DNA from: an uncultured Bacilli bacterium
Lineage (GTDB): Bacteria; Bacillota_I; Bacilli_A; RF39; UBA660
Direction of reading: 5' to 3'
NCBI GenBank assembly: GCA_948687865.1
Contig: CAPQQE010000004.1
Coordinates: 1-27,990, forward strand
Length of the DNA: 27,990 nucleotides
Positions 8,533 through 16,932 of the stretch are shown here, piece after piece. The position numbers and the translations under genes were made by a program. The notes beneath the pieces were generated by a model. The model saw nothing but the letters and a program-made list of their open reading frames with translations. It did no database searches and was not told the origin of the DNA. Positions within the stretch are counted from its first letter, which is position 1. Every line of letters begins with the position of its first letter.

Positions 8533-10173
8533 TTGATAACAATAAATAACAATAATTTTATAATTAGTAAAGATGAAAAGAACTACGAATTTTTAAGAAG
8601 AAAACTAGCAAAAGTACATTTATTAAAAAACATGAATTATTTTGAATATAGTGCAACTAGAGAAGTAACTAAATATAATATGAAAGACATAGATGAGCAG
8701 ATTGAATCATTGAACAGACAACTTAGACAAAGAAAATTTGATAAGTGTGACTGTTTCTATGATGTGTACTATTCTTATAATTTAGATGAACAAGATAATT
8801 TAGTTATTCCAATAGGACTAATAGATTTTGTTAAACCATATTTTAGTCAATATGTAAAATTTAATTATGATATAAAAAATAAATTAATAAATACAAAGGA
8901 AGCTTTAGAAATTTTAGATAATAAAATACTTCCAGGAATTACATTAAGAGAAGAACAAGTAGAAGCAATTAGAAGATGTCTCATATTAAAAAGAACAATA
9001 ATTCAAATGGGAACTGGCGCTGGAAAATCTGAAGTAATGTGTGGTTTTATTAAGACAATAGAAAAATGTATTAAAGAATGCCCTACCACATTATTATTAG
9101 AACCAACAGATAAATTAAAAAATGAGATGATAGAAAGATTTCAAAAATATGGAATAAATGCAGTAGACTATGGAAAAAATAGAAAGATAATCAAAAATGC
9201 AATAAATGTAGCGCATCCAATGTCTTTAAATAACGATTTAGAAAAAGACCCTAACATATTAAATGACATTAAAGTATATTTATGTGATGAGTGCCATCAC
9301 ATTCAGTGTCAGACATATGTTACTACAATTTTAAATGTTCCTAATTCTGAATATAATATAGGAGTATCTGCTTCTGCAATTTCTCAGGAGCACATAAATT
9401 GTAAAAATATAGCAGAATATGACATTAAAGAAATTGAAGCAATGTCAATGCTTGGTAAAGTGTCTTTAAATGTTACTGCAGCAGATTTAATAAAAGAATC
9501 TAAATTAGCTAAACCTGTGTTATTAGTAATAAATAACCCAGCAAATGAGAAGATGAATAGAGGAAAAGAAAATGATTGGCATGAGATAAGAAAGAAAAGA
9601 TTACAATCTGAAGATAGAAATATTCAAATATCTAATATGTCAGCATTCTTCAGTCTAAGGAATAGAAAGACTCTTGTATTAGTAAGCACTAAAGAATGGG
9701 CTTATGATATTGCTAGAAAGATAAGTGACTTAGGACTTAATGACCAATGTAGATTATCTTTTGGTGGACAAGTATTTCTTAAATATAATCCAAATACTGA
9801 TAAATTTGATAAAGATGATAGCGATACGTTTAAAGATTACAGAGATGGAAAAATCTCTATATTAATAGGAACACAACATTTAGTAGAAGGAATAGACGTT
9901 CCATCATTAGATGCAGTTATTTTAGCATATTGTGGAAAATCTGAAAGAATACAAATTCAATCTTGTGGAAGAGTATTAAGATTGACTAAAAATGGAAATA
10001 TGGCATACATAGTAGATTTCAGCGATGAGAAAGATCCAATATTAAATTATCAATTTAAAAAGAGATTAAAGACTTATCTAACTACGATTGGAGTAAATAA
10101 AGATAATGTTCATATTATAAAATATGATAATATAGAAGAAAATATGAATGACATATTTAAAAAATATGAATAA
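8533..10173 (+). CDS. UvsW-like superfamily 2 DNA/RNA helicase
   Basis: 546 residues (T4 UvsW is 503), TTG start with a strong AGGAGG. The full helicase motif set is visible: Q-like TLREEQVEAIRR before motif I; Walker A MGTGAGKSE (about residues 159-167); motif II CDECHH (about 251-256); motif III VSASA; motif IV LVLVSTKEWAYD; motif V ILIGTQHLVEGIDVPSLD; motif VI QSCGRVLR (about 476-483). An N-terminal ~130-residue domain precedes the ATPase core, as in UvsW. In T4, UvsW unwinds R-loops and branched DNA and remodels stalled forks, moving the phage from origin-dependent to recombination-dependent replication. It heads the recombination genes here, which fits. Confidence 0.88.
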   Translation: MITINNNNFIISKDEKNYEFLRRKLAKVHLLKNMNYFEYSATREVTKYNMKDIDEQIESLNRQLRQRKFDKCDCFYDVYYSYNLDEQDNLVIPIGLIDFVKPYFSQYVKFNYDIKNKLINTKEALEILDNKILPGITLREEQVEAIRRCLILKRTIIQMGTGAGKSEVMCGFIKTIEKCIKECPTTLLLEPTDKLKNEMIERFQKYGINAVDYGKNRKIIKNAINVAHPMSLNNDLEKDPNILNDIKVYLCDECHHIQCQTYVTTILNVPNSEYNIGVSASAISQEHINCKNIAEYDIKEIEAMSMLGKVSLNVTAADLIKESKLAKPVLLVINNPANEKMNRGKENDWHEIRKKRLQSEDRNIQISNMSAFFSLRNRKTLVLVSTKEWAYDIARKISDLGLNDQCRLSFGGQVFLKYNPNTDKFDKDDSDTFKDYRDGKISILIGTQHLVEGIDVPSLDAVILAYCGKSERIQIQSCGRVLRLTKNGNMAYIVDFSDEKDPILNYQFKKRLKTYLTTIGVNKDNVHIIKYDNIEENMNDIFKKYE

Positions 10174-10183
10174 AATAAAATTT

Positions 10184-10203
10184 TAAGATAAAAACCTATC
10201 TTA
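10184..10203 (+). terminator. Weak hairpin after the helicase gene
   Basis: A 7-bp stem TAAGATA / TATCTTA with a 6-nt loop lies just after the stop and is followed by A/T-rich sequence without a clean T-run. It may attenuate transcription or protect the 3' end rather than terminate. Confidence 0.3.
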
Positions 10204-10274
10204 GAAAAATATTTTAGCATTTATTATTTTAATAATATGTATTATAAAAATATTTTTGAAAAGAGGGATTTATT

Positions 10275-10970
10275 ATGAGTACAAGAAAATTAGCAAAGTT
10301 TAGAGATGAAGAAGTACAAAGCTTCGAAAATGTTAGTCAAGCAAGAATTGCAATATTAAGAAGAGTTTCACAAAGAATGAGTGACGAAAAGGACTGGTAT
10401 CCTTGGGATCACAAGGAAGAAATACGAAATTTATATGCACAAGTAGTAAATACAAAAAACTTCGTATTTAATGAAAATGATTTTGTAAATTTACTTAATT
10501 ACATAACATCAATAGTAACAGATTTACCTACACAAAAAACAAAACCAGACACACAACTTGATAATTTATTTAAGATTTTCTCAGAAAGATCACGTAAAGA
10601 ACTTCTTAAATCATTTATAGACATTACTAATAATTTAATAGTATATCGAAAACCTAATACATATAATTCATTGGAATCAAATCTATATAATGCATTTCAT
10701 AATGCATTAAAAACTTTTTCAAATACTGTAGAAAAAGATAAAAATAATTGGACTGATGAAGAATTGCTTCGTGGAATTATATTTGTAACTTTATGTAAAA
10801 TGTGTGAAGATAATTTTGATTCTAAGTTATATGATTATTTATTAGATAACAATTTTTCAAATTTTCATTATTTTTCTAATATTGATACTGAAAAAAGAAA
10901 TGATCTTATAAAATATGTAGAAACTTTATATGGTGGTTATAGTGGAAATTATGATTGGAGAATTGAATAA
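10275..10970 (+). CDS. Unknown helical protein, 231 residues
   Basis: ATG preceded by AAGAGGG. No family recognised. It is soluble, with no signal peptide or membrane segment. The N-terminus (KLAKFRDEEVQSFENVSQAR, then IAILRRVSQRMSDEKDWYPWDHKEEI) is charged; the rest is mostly helical with aromatic residues near the end (YGGYSGNYDWRIE). Its stop overlaps the start of the exonuclease-like gene (TAATG), so the two are translationally coupled and the product may work with that nuclease, for example as a partner or single-strand annealing/loader protein. That last point is inference from context only. Confidence 0.6.
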   Translation: MSTRKLAKFRDEEVQSFENVSQARIAILRRVSQRMSDEKDWYPWDHKEEIRNLYAQVVNTKNFVFNENDFVNLLNYITSIVTDLPTQKTKPDTQLDNLFKIFSERSRKELLKSFIDITNNLIVYRKPNTYNSLESNLYNAFHNALKTFSNTVEKDKNNWTDEELLRGIIFVTLCKMCEDNFDSKLYDYLLDNNFSNFHYFSNIDTEKRNDLIKYVETLYGGYSGNYDWRIE

Positions 10971-11641
10971 TGGCGACTAACCCTAATGTAGAAGTAGATA
11001 GGCATAAATATATAGGTGGCAGTGATTTACCTGCCATCTTAAGTCTATCTCAATATAGTAATGTATGGAAATTAGCTAGAGTAAAAGCACAAATAGAAGG
11101 AATAAACGATAATTTCATTGGTAATAGGTTTACAACAAATGGTAATCTTATGGAACCACAAGTTAGAAATTATATGAATAAAACTTATGGATTTAATTTT
11201 ATAGAAGATACAGAATATGATTTAACTAGAATGTATAGAGGAAATTGTGATGGAATAGATAGAAAAATTGGTGCTTTATTAGAAGTAAAAACATTCTTAA
11301 ATAAATTAAAAGTAGATTACTACACTCCTCAATGTCAATTTTATATGGAAGTATTTAATATACCAGTATGCTTATTAGTTGGTTATCATACTAACGATAA
11401 TTTTTATATCGGTGAAATTGATAATATAGAACAAGAATTAGATGAAAAATATTTTGATAGCCATTTTGATAAAACAAGATTAGAAATAGTAAGAATATTT
11501 AGAAATAAAGAATATTTCTTTAAAATAGAAAAACGTATAAAGATATTTCAGAAATTAGTTAGCATTTTAAATAATAATAAATTATTAACAGAGAAAGAAT
11601 TCTATGATATTTATTATAAGATGGTATTTAATAATATCTGA
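10970..11641 (+). CDS. YqaJ / lambda-exonuclease-type recombination nuclease
   Basis: 223 residues. The motif order fits the YqaJ viral recombinase family of the PD-(D/E)XK nucleases: YIGGSDLPAILSLSQYSNVW near the N-terminus, TNGNLMEPQVRNYM, then CDGID (metal-binding Asp), LLEVKTF (E-x-K catalytic pair) and YYTPQCQFYM (the Q..Y motif). Such enzymes degrade the 5' strand of duplex ends to give 3' single strands for annealing or strand invasion. The start codon overlaps the preceding stop by one base and the gene ends in TGA, confirming that UGA is a real stop in this genome. It sits just before a second end-resection system (SbcD/SbcC-like), so two nucleases for double-strand ends are encoded side by side. 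Confidence 0.8.
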   Translation: MATNPNVEVDRHKYIGGSDLPAILSLSQYSNVWKLARVKAQIEGINDNFIGNRFTTNGNLMEPQVRNYMNKTYGFNFIEDTEYDLTRMYRGNCDGIDRKIGALLEVKTFLNKLKVDYYTPQCQFYMEVFNIPVCLLVGYHTNDNFYIGEIDNIEQELDEKYFDSHFDKTRLEIVRIFRNKEYFFKIEKRIKIFQKLVSILNNNKLLTEKEFYDIYYKMVFNNI

Positions 11642-11674
11642 GAATAACGAGAATTAATTCTAGTTAATTTTCAG
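11638..11674 (+). promoter_or_regulatory. Long imperfect hairpin overlapping the exonuclease stop codon
   Basis: The arms CTGAGAATAACGAGAA (11638-11653) and TTCTAGTTAATTTTCAG (11658-11674) pair with one bulged A, one G-A mismatch and one G-U pair around a TTAA loop. The stop codon TGA (11639-11641) is inside the 5' arm. There is no T-run after it, so it may be an RNA-stability or processing element rather than a terminator. Confidence 0.45.
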
Positions 11675-11712
11675 ATTCAATTAATATAATTTATTATATA
11701 GGAGGAAATGAT

Positions 11713-12045
11713 ATGGAAATTGAATTTAGTAAAAATGGAGAAGGAAAAGTATTAATAGGAATTGGATGTGCAAAAATTAATGGAGAATATAAGAAAAAAC
11801 TTAATTTAGATGATATTTTTGAATTATGTGAAAACACAGTAATTGGAGATAAGGTTTCTAGAAATATTGCAGGAAAGACTTTAGTAACTTTAGTTTTTAA
11901 TAAAGATGAAAGTATTGACGTTTTAATCAAAAAACTTAAAGAACTTAAAAGATTAAACGTTAAGAAAACATTAGAATTACAAGAAAAAGTATTAGATGAT
12001 TGCAATGATCCAAATTGCTCATGTCAACTTACTAAAGGTTGTTAA
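11713..12045 (+). CDS. Small unknown protein with a Cys-rich C-terminus
   Basis: 110 residues; ATG with AGGAGGAAATGAT upstream. The N-terminal part is a small alpha/beta domain (KVLIGIGCAKINGEYKKKL; later GKTLVTLVFNKDESIDVL). The end reads DDCNDPNCSCQLTKGC: four cysteines in 13 residues, which may bind a metal ion. No family recognised. It lies between the YqaJ-type nuclease and the SbcD-like gene, in the same direction, so it is probably part of the recombination operon. Confidence 0.55.
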   Translation: MEIEFSKNGEGKVLIGIGCAKINGEYKKKLNLDDIFELCENTVIGDKVSRNIAGKTLVTLVFNKDESIDVLIKKLKELKRLNVKKTLELQEKVLDDCNDPNCSCQLTKGC

Positions 12046-12074
12046 AATAAAATAGAAAAGGAGGAGAAAGTAAA

Positions 12075-13184
12075 TTGAAATTTTTAATTGTAGCAGATAT
12101 GCATTTAGCATATACTTCAAGTATATTACCAATTTATAATAAAGATTCAAAATATACAACAAGATTGCAATATATGATTGATACAGTAAAATGGTATGAA
12201 GAATTAGCTAATAAAGAAAAAGTAGATTACATAATTAATCTTGGGGATCTTACTGACAGTAATATATTAAGGTCAGAAGAATTAACAGCGTTAGCAGAAG
12301 CTTATTCCTGTAGAAAAGAAGATTCAATACCTGAGATTTATATCACTGGAAATCATGATACACTAACAGATGATCATAGATTTAGTGCAACATCTATTTT
12401 AAGAAATGTGCCTAATTTTCAGGTTATTACTGAACCAAAAAAGATCACTTTAAATACAATGACTAAAACAGGCAATATTACAGATAATATAGAAGCAACG
12501 TTTTTACCTTATATGAATTGGAAAAAGATAGATCATGAATTTTTGAAGAAATGGAATTCTGATATTTTATTTAGTCATATTGATATTATGGGTTCATCAC
12601 TATATTCTACTTTTGGAGTAGACTTTGGTATAGATCCTGAATTATTATGTATGTACTTCAATGAAGTATACAATGGTCATATACATCTTCAAGAAAGACT
12701 AAAATGTTCTAAAAACAATATATGGAATGTTGGTTCTTTAACAAGTATATCTTTTAGTGATTCAAATAAATACATACCAGGAGCACATATTGTAGATACT
12801 AAAGATAATTCATTTAGAACTATAACTAATCCATATAACATATTATTTAGAAGATTAACTATTAAATCTATTTCAGATTGTATGTCTCAATTAGATGATC
12901 TTGATAAAAATTATAAATATGTAGTGAGAATAGAAGCTCCATATAAATTAAAACAAGATGTTTCAAACTTAATTGAAAAATATGAAAATGTTATAGCAAG
13001 TAGAATAATAATAGATAGAAAAACAACGCTATTAGAAGATAATCAAACTGCAAGTTTAGAAATAGTAGATCAAAATAATATAAAACATAAGTTTGTAGAT
13101 TTTATTAAGTCATATGAAGATAACACTAGAAAAGAGTTGAAGTACCCTGTAAATTCATATGTAAATTTAATTAGCGAGATATAA
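12075..13184 (+). CDS. SbcD / Mre11-like nuclease subunit (T4 gp47-like)
   Basis: 369 residues, TTG start after GGAGGAGAAAG. It shows the complete calcineurin-like phosphoesterase signature: VADMHL (Asp8, His10), NLGDLTDS (Gly57-Asp58...), TGNHDT (about 92-96), LFSHIDI and NGHIHLQE (His202, His204). These residues bind the two Mn ions of Mre11-type nucleases. T4 gp47 is 339 residues. With gp46/SbcC it forms the complex that resects DNA ends for recombination and recombination-dependent replication. The partner gene follows directly but its 5' end is damaged or missing. Confidence 0.9.
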   Translation: MKFLIVADMHLAYTSSILPIYNKDSKYTTRLQYMIDTVKWYEELANKEKVDYIINLGDLTDSNILRSEELTALAEAYSCRKEDSIPEIYITGNHDTLTDDHRFSATSILRNVPNFQVITEPKKITLNTMTKTGNITDNIEATFLPYMNWKKIDHEFLKKWNSDILFSHIDIMGSSLYSTFGVDFGIDPELLCMYFNEVYNGHIHLQERLKCSKNNIWNVGSLTSISFSDSNKYIPGAHIVDTKDNSFRTITNPYNILFRRLTIKSISDCMSQLDDLDKNYKYVVRIEAPYKLKQDVSNLIEKYENVIASRIIIDRKTTLLEDNQTASLEIVDQNNIKHKFVDFIKSYEDNTRKELKYPVNSYVNLISEI

Positions 13185-13358
13185 AGAAAGGAGAAGAATA
13201 CAGTATTAGTAAAGTGAATAAATGAATATGAAGAAAATACATTAAGCAATGGAAGCGGTAAGTCATCAATATTTGAAGCTCTATATTTTTCTTTATATGG
13301 AAAAACAACTACTGGATTAACAAATGTATCAAATAGATATACAAATAAAACTTATAAA
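13185..13358 (+). pseudogene. Damaged 5' end of the SbcC-like gene, including Walker A
   Basis: In the same frame as the downstream gene, codons 13218-13358 read INEYEENTLSNGSGKSSIFE, followed by ALYFSLYGKTTTG, which is the Walker A region of SbcC/Rad50/gp46 (NGSGKS at 13248-13265). The frame is closed upstream by TGA at 13215-13217, and no ATG, GTG or TTG lies between that stop and 13359. A ribosome site AAAGGAG is present at 13187-13193. Relatives have 35-40 residues before this motif, with a strand such as '.LITG.' right before NGSGKS; here only about ten residues that look like the family N-terminus are left. The pattern suggests a deletion between 'NTLS' and 'NGSGKS' plus loss of the start, or an assembly error. 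Confidence 0.65.
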
Positions 13359-15182
13359 TTGAACTTAAAGTTTTCTATTGATGGAGTTCAGTATGAAATA
13401 AATAGAGAAGGAACAAAAATAACGTTATTACAAAATGGTGAAGATATAAGTAGAAGAAATAAAACAGATACTGAAACGTATATTAAAGAAAACATATTAA
13501 AATTATCACCAGAGATATTTTTAAATATAGTATATTTAGCACAAGGATTTAAATCAAGATTAAGTGCTTTAACTGCAGGTGGAAGAAAAGATCAAATTGA
13601 AGAATTAATCGGAACTTCAGAAATAACTGAAAACTTTAGAATTGAAATGCAAAACCATAAAGACAAACTTAACGATGAACTTAATGAAACAAATAATAAA
13701 ATATCTTATAATAATGGCACAATAAATCAAATAAATATAAATAAAGTAAATTATCAGAAAGAAATAGATAGAATAAATGAAGAAAATAAAAATAAAATAC
13801 CAAAACAACAGTTATTAGATAACTTACAAATATTTAAAAATAATTTAACTACTGAAGAACAAAAATCTAATGATATAACAGATAAAATAAACAAAGCAAA
13901 AGAATTTAATAGTAGTATACAGGTAGAAATTCTAAAGATAGATAATGAATCTAATCAGCTATCATTAAAATCAACAGAAGAAGTTACGAAAATAAATACG
14001 AAAATATATGAAGAAACAATGGAAGTTGAAAAACTTGATAATGAAAAGATATTAGCATTGAGTCAATCTATATCTAACATTTCAAATGAAATATCTGTAT
14101 TATCTACACAAAAAATTGGATTAGAAAATAAAATAGAAGATAATAAAAAACAAATTGAAACATTGAAAACAAGTGATACTTGTCCAACATGTGGAAGAAA
14201 GTTTGATAATATAAATCAAGAACATTTGATAAATGAAATACAAAAATATATTAATAGCAATATAGATGCACAAAAACAAATACAAGAAATAGATACAAAT
14301 AATGAAATTAGAAATAAAGAGATAGAAAAACTTAATAATGAGATCGACAATATAAAATCAGAAATATTTATACATAAACAAGAAGTAGCAGCACCTTATC
14401 AAGCTCAGATTAAAGAAGTATCTGATAAATTAGCTATAGATTTGCAAGAGAAACAAGTTCAAAAGAATGAATTATCAAAGCAATTAAAAAGTTATGAAAA
14501 TGAACAACAAGAACTTAATAATATATCAATTAAAATAAATGAATTAAAAACTAATATTACAACATTAGAAAATGAAATAAATAACTATAATGAAGAATCT
14601 ACAAAAAATTATGAAAATCTTATTGAAGATTGCAATAAAGAAATTATTAAATATAATAAAGAAAATGAAGAATTACAAAAACAAATTAATATATTAGAAG
14701 AAAAGATTGGAATAGCATCACATTGCTCATCGTTAATTAGTAAAGAGTTCAAAAATTATTTATTAAAATCAGCAGTAGAATTTTTAAATTCAAAATTAGA
14801 ATATTATTCAAATTTATTATTTAGTAATGACACAGATAAAATTAAATTTGTACAAGAAGGAAACAAATTAGACATATGCTTAGGAGATGCATTATTTGAA
14901 TCTTTATCTGGTGGAGAAAAACGTAAAGTTGATATTGCTATAATGCTAGCACAAAAAGATTTAGCAAATAATATGTCAAATACATATTCTAATATATTAA
15001 TACTAGATGAAATAACTGATGGATTAGATAGTAAAAGTATTGATATAGTAACATCAATTCTTATGAACGTATCTAAAGATATATCATCAATGTTTGTTGT
15101 AAGTCATAAAGATACCGTAATAGGTCATGATAGTCAAATTATAGTAGTAAAAGGAAAAGATAGAATTTCACATATAATGTAA
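13359..15182 (+). CDS. SbcC / Rad50-like ATPase subunit (T4 gp46-like), N-terminus disrupted
   Basis: 607 residues from an in-frame TTG; the true protein should begin upstream and include Walker A (see 13185-13358). Visible are the Q-loop region VYLAQGF, long coiled coils on both sides of a zinc hook CPTCGR (about residues 275-280), the ABC signature LSGGEKRKVD (about 516-525), Walker B ILDEITDGLD and the H-loop VVSHKD near the end. The family partner of SbcD/gp47, it uses ATP to open and close the nuclease on DNA ends. Starting at the TTG would give a protein without Walker A that could not bind ATP normally. It is followed at once by an AAAGGAGG site for the next gene, in one operon with the SbcD-like gene. 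Confidence 0.85.
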   Translation: MNLKFSIDGVQYEINREGTKITLLQNGEDISRRNKTDTETYIKENILKLSPEIFLNIVYLAQGFKSRLSALTAGGRKDQIEELIGTSEITENFRIEMQNHKDKLNDELNETNNKISYNNGTINQININKVNYQKEIDRINEENKNKIPKQQLLDNLQIFKNNLTTEEQKSNDITDKINKAKEFNSSIQVEILKIDNESNQLSLKSTEEVTKINTKIYEETMEVEKLDNEKILALSQSISNISNEISVLSTQKIGLENKIEDNKKQIETLKTSDTCPTCGRKFDNINQEHLINEIQKYINSNIDAQKQIQEIDTNNEIRNKEIEKLNNEIDNIKSEIFIHKQEVAAPYQAQIKEVSDKLAIDLQEKQVQKNELSKQLKSYENEQQELNNISIKINELKTNITTLENEINNYNEESTKNYENLIEDCNKEIIKYNKENEELQKQINILEEKIGIASHCSSLISKEFKNYLLKSAVEFLNSKLEYYSNLLFSNDTDKIKFVQEGNKLDICLGDALFESLSGGEKRKVDIAIMLAQKDLANNMSNTYSNILILDEITDGLDSKSIDIVTSILMNVSKDISSMFVVSHKDTVIGHDSQIIVVKGKDRISHIM

Positions 15183-15197
15183 AGGAGGATGGTAGTT

Positions 15198-15566
15198 ATG
15201 CCAAAAACAAAACATACAGTAAAATATTTTGAAAAAAGAAATATGAATTATAGTTGTAAGGATTTAACTGAAAAAGAAAAAGAAAGATTATGGTTAAAAG
15301 AAAATTATTTAGAAGATTATGTGGAAAATATTCTTATTAATGAATTGCATATTCATGAATATACTAGTTTTATATCTTCAATAATAGCAAATAAATTAAT
15401 AAATGAAGAAACTCCTCATTTAATTTTAGATGAAGAAACTAGAAAAATTATAGAAAGCCAAGTTGATACAACTAAAACAGTGTCAACCTATGAATTATTA
15501 AAATCTTATTGTAATGGTGAAGAAATTAAACGAATTGAAAAAAGATTTGATATAGATTTTAAATAA
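15198..15566 (+). CDS. Unknown small protein, 122 residues
   Basis: I place the start at ATG 15198, nine bases after AGGAGG; an in-frame ATG at 15189 overlaps the ribosome site itself and cannot be served by it. The protein (MPKTKHTVKYFEKRNMNYSC...) is charged and helical, with no membrane segment. No family recognised. It begins right after the SbcC-like stop and is followed 14 bases later by the TSCPD-like gene, so it belongs to the replication/recombination operon. Confidence 0.6.
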   Translation: MPKTKHTVKYFEKRNMNYSCKDLTEKEKERLWLKENYLEDYVENILINELHIHEYTSFISSIIANKLINEETPHLILDEETRKIIESQVDTTKTVSTYELLKSYCNGEEIKRIEKRFDIDFK

Positions 15567-15580
15567 AAAGGAGGTATAAA

Positions 15581-16093
15581 ATGGCAAGCTATAAATTAGA
15601 ATCTAATACATCTTGTGTAAATGAAATAAAAGTTAAAGTAAAAGATAATGTAGTTAAATCATTAGAGTTTGTTGGAGGATGTAACATAATATATCAAGCT
15701 GTTAGAAAATTATCAGAAGAGAGAAATATAGATGAATTAATCGAGATATTTTCAGATATAAAAGAACCTTGTGTAAATAAGGAAACATGTATATCTCAAG
15801 TATTAAAATTATTAAAGATGGCGAAAGAAAAAGAAGTTGAAAAAGAATATAAAGAAGCTCAATACAGACTGTCACCAGAAGGCATTTTAAACAATATAAA
15901 TATTTTACTTTCAAAAACTAAATTAAATACAGAAAAAGATGGAATAGCAATAAAAGTTAAACCACATTTGTATGACAAAATAGTTAATAATTTAGAACAA
16001 GTAAAAAATGAATTAGATGTTGAAATTTACGTAGAAAAATTCGATGATTTTATAGGAGATTATATATTTAGCACAGTTGGAAAAAGAAAATAG
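15581..16093 (+). CDS. Stand-alone 4-Cys TSCPD-domain protein with C-terminal extension
   Basis: 170 residues; ATG with AAGGAGGT. Residues 1-80 match the TSCPD / 4-Cys pattern: YKLESNTSCVNEIKVKVKD (Cys12), SLEFVGGCNIIYQAV (Cys34 in the diagnostic GGC), a helix-rich spacer, then EPCVNKETCISQVLKLL (Cys64, Cys70). In B12-dependent ribonucleotide reductases this domain is at the C-terminus; small free-standing 4-Cys versions are also known in Firmicutes. The second half (about 90 residues) is a separate alpha/beta region I do not recognise. Position between the SbcC-like and helicase genes suggests a role in nucleotide supply or replication. No reductase catalytic domain is seen in the window, so function stays open. 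Confidence 0.6.
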   Translation: MASYKLESNTSCVNEIKVKVKDNVVKSLEFVGGCNIIYQAVRKLSEERNIDELIEIFSDIKEPCVNKETCISQVLKLLKMAKEKEVEKEYKEAQYRLSPEGILNNINILLSKTKLNTEKDGIAIKVKPHLYDKIVNNLEQVKNELDVEIYVEKFDDFIGDYIFSTVGKRK

Positions 16094-16110
16094 TACGGAG
16101 GGTTAAATAA

Positions 16111-16932
16111 ATGGAAGAAAATCAAGCATCTGGAAATTATCTAAACATAGATAAACTTGAGACATACGTAATAAAATGTCTTCTAACAAATCAAACACTT
16201 TTATCAAGATTTATAATATCAATAAAACAATCATATTTTCATAGTCCAATAAATTCATTAATATTCAAAATAATAAAAAGTTATTATAAAGATTTTCAAA
16301 TAAAAATACCAAAAGACGAAGTACCATTAAGATTAGAAAGTGTGTTACCAAGTTCAAATGCAGAAGACAAAAGTAAAGAAACTAGAGACTTATGTATGAA
16401 AACAATAGAAGAAATGTATAATGGTGATGAAATAGTTGTTGAGTCTGCGAATAAAAATATTTCTAACTTTATATTAAGAAGAACGGCAGAAGATTCTGTA
16501 AATAAATTGTTAATAACATTGACAGATACAGATTCAAATAATTTTGAAGAGAAATCATTTTATGCAATAGAGGATTGTGTAAAAGAAATCAGAGATTGTG
16601 GGAACATATCATTTGGAAACAAAGAACCATTTAATTTAGCAGATTTGAAAAGAATAAGTGAAATAAGAGAAGAAGCTTTAGGTGATGAGGAACATAATAA
16701 AATAGTTAAATTGTATATAAAAAGTATGAACCAAGTAATGCAAAATGATGGTGTAGGTGTTGGTTCAGTAGTGTGCGTAATGGCAACTCCAGGATCTCGG
16801 AAAAACCACTTTCTTAATAAATCAAGGATTGAATTCAGCAATGCAAGGTTTAAAAGTATGTCATTGTTTTATTGGAGATATGGAGTACTTAGATGGATTA
16901 ATAAGATATTATACTTGTTATACAGAAACTGA
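16111..16932 (+). CDS. DnaB/gp41-like replicative helicase, N-terminal part, frameshifted in Walker A
   Basis: ATG with CGGAGGG. The first 225 residues are like the helical N-terminal domain and linker of DnaB-type helicases (DKLETYVIKCLLTNQTLLSR; FHSPINSLIFKIIKSYY), leading into VGVGSVVCVMATPGS. At this point the Walker A motif should read GSGKTT. The sequence has GGA TCT C GGA AAA ACC ACT: with one extra C (16798) the frame becomes GSRKNHFLNKSRIE and ends at 16932. Removing that base joins it exactly to the frame of the C-terminal part. The last 45 residues of this reading are therefore out-of-frame sequence. It could be a true mutation, an assembly error or a +1 recoding site at the rare CGG codon. 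Confidence 0.75.
   Translation: MEENQASGNYLNIDKLETYVIKCLLTNQTLLSRFIISIKQSYFHSPINSLIFKIIKSYYKDFQIKIPKDEVPLRLESVLPSSNAEDKSKETRDLCMKTIEEMYNGDEIVVESANKNISNFILRRTAEDSVNKLLITLTDTDSNNFEEKSFYAIEDCVKEIRDCGNISFGNKEPFNLADLKRISEIREEALGDEEHNKIVKLYIKSMNQVMQNDGVGVGSVVCVMATPGSRKNHFLNKSRIEFSNARFKSMSLFYWRYGVLRWINKILYLLYRN

Noticed and set aside
13215..13217. Read-through or Trp recoding of TGA as an explanation for the SbcC 5' end
   Set aside because: TGA is a normal stop elsewhere (11639-11641), TGG is used for Trp with a matching tRNA-Trp(CCA), and there is still no start codon or complete N-terminus upstream.
15189..15197. ATG at 15189 as the start of the gene after SbcC
   Set aside because: It overlaps the Shine-Dalgarno sequence; ATG 15198 has the right spacing.
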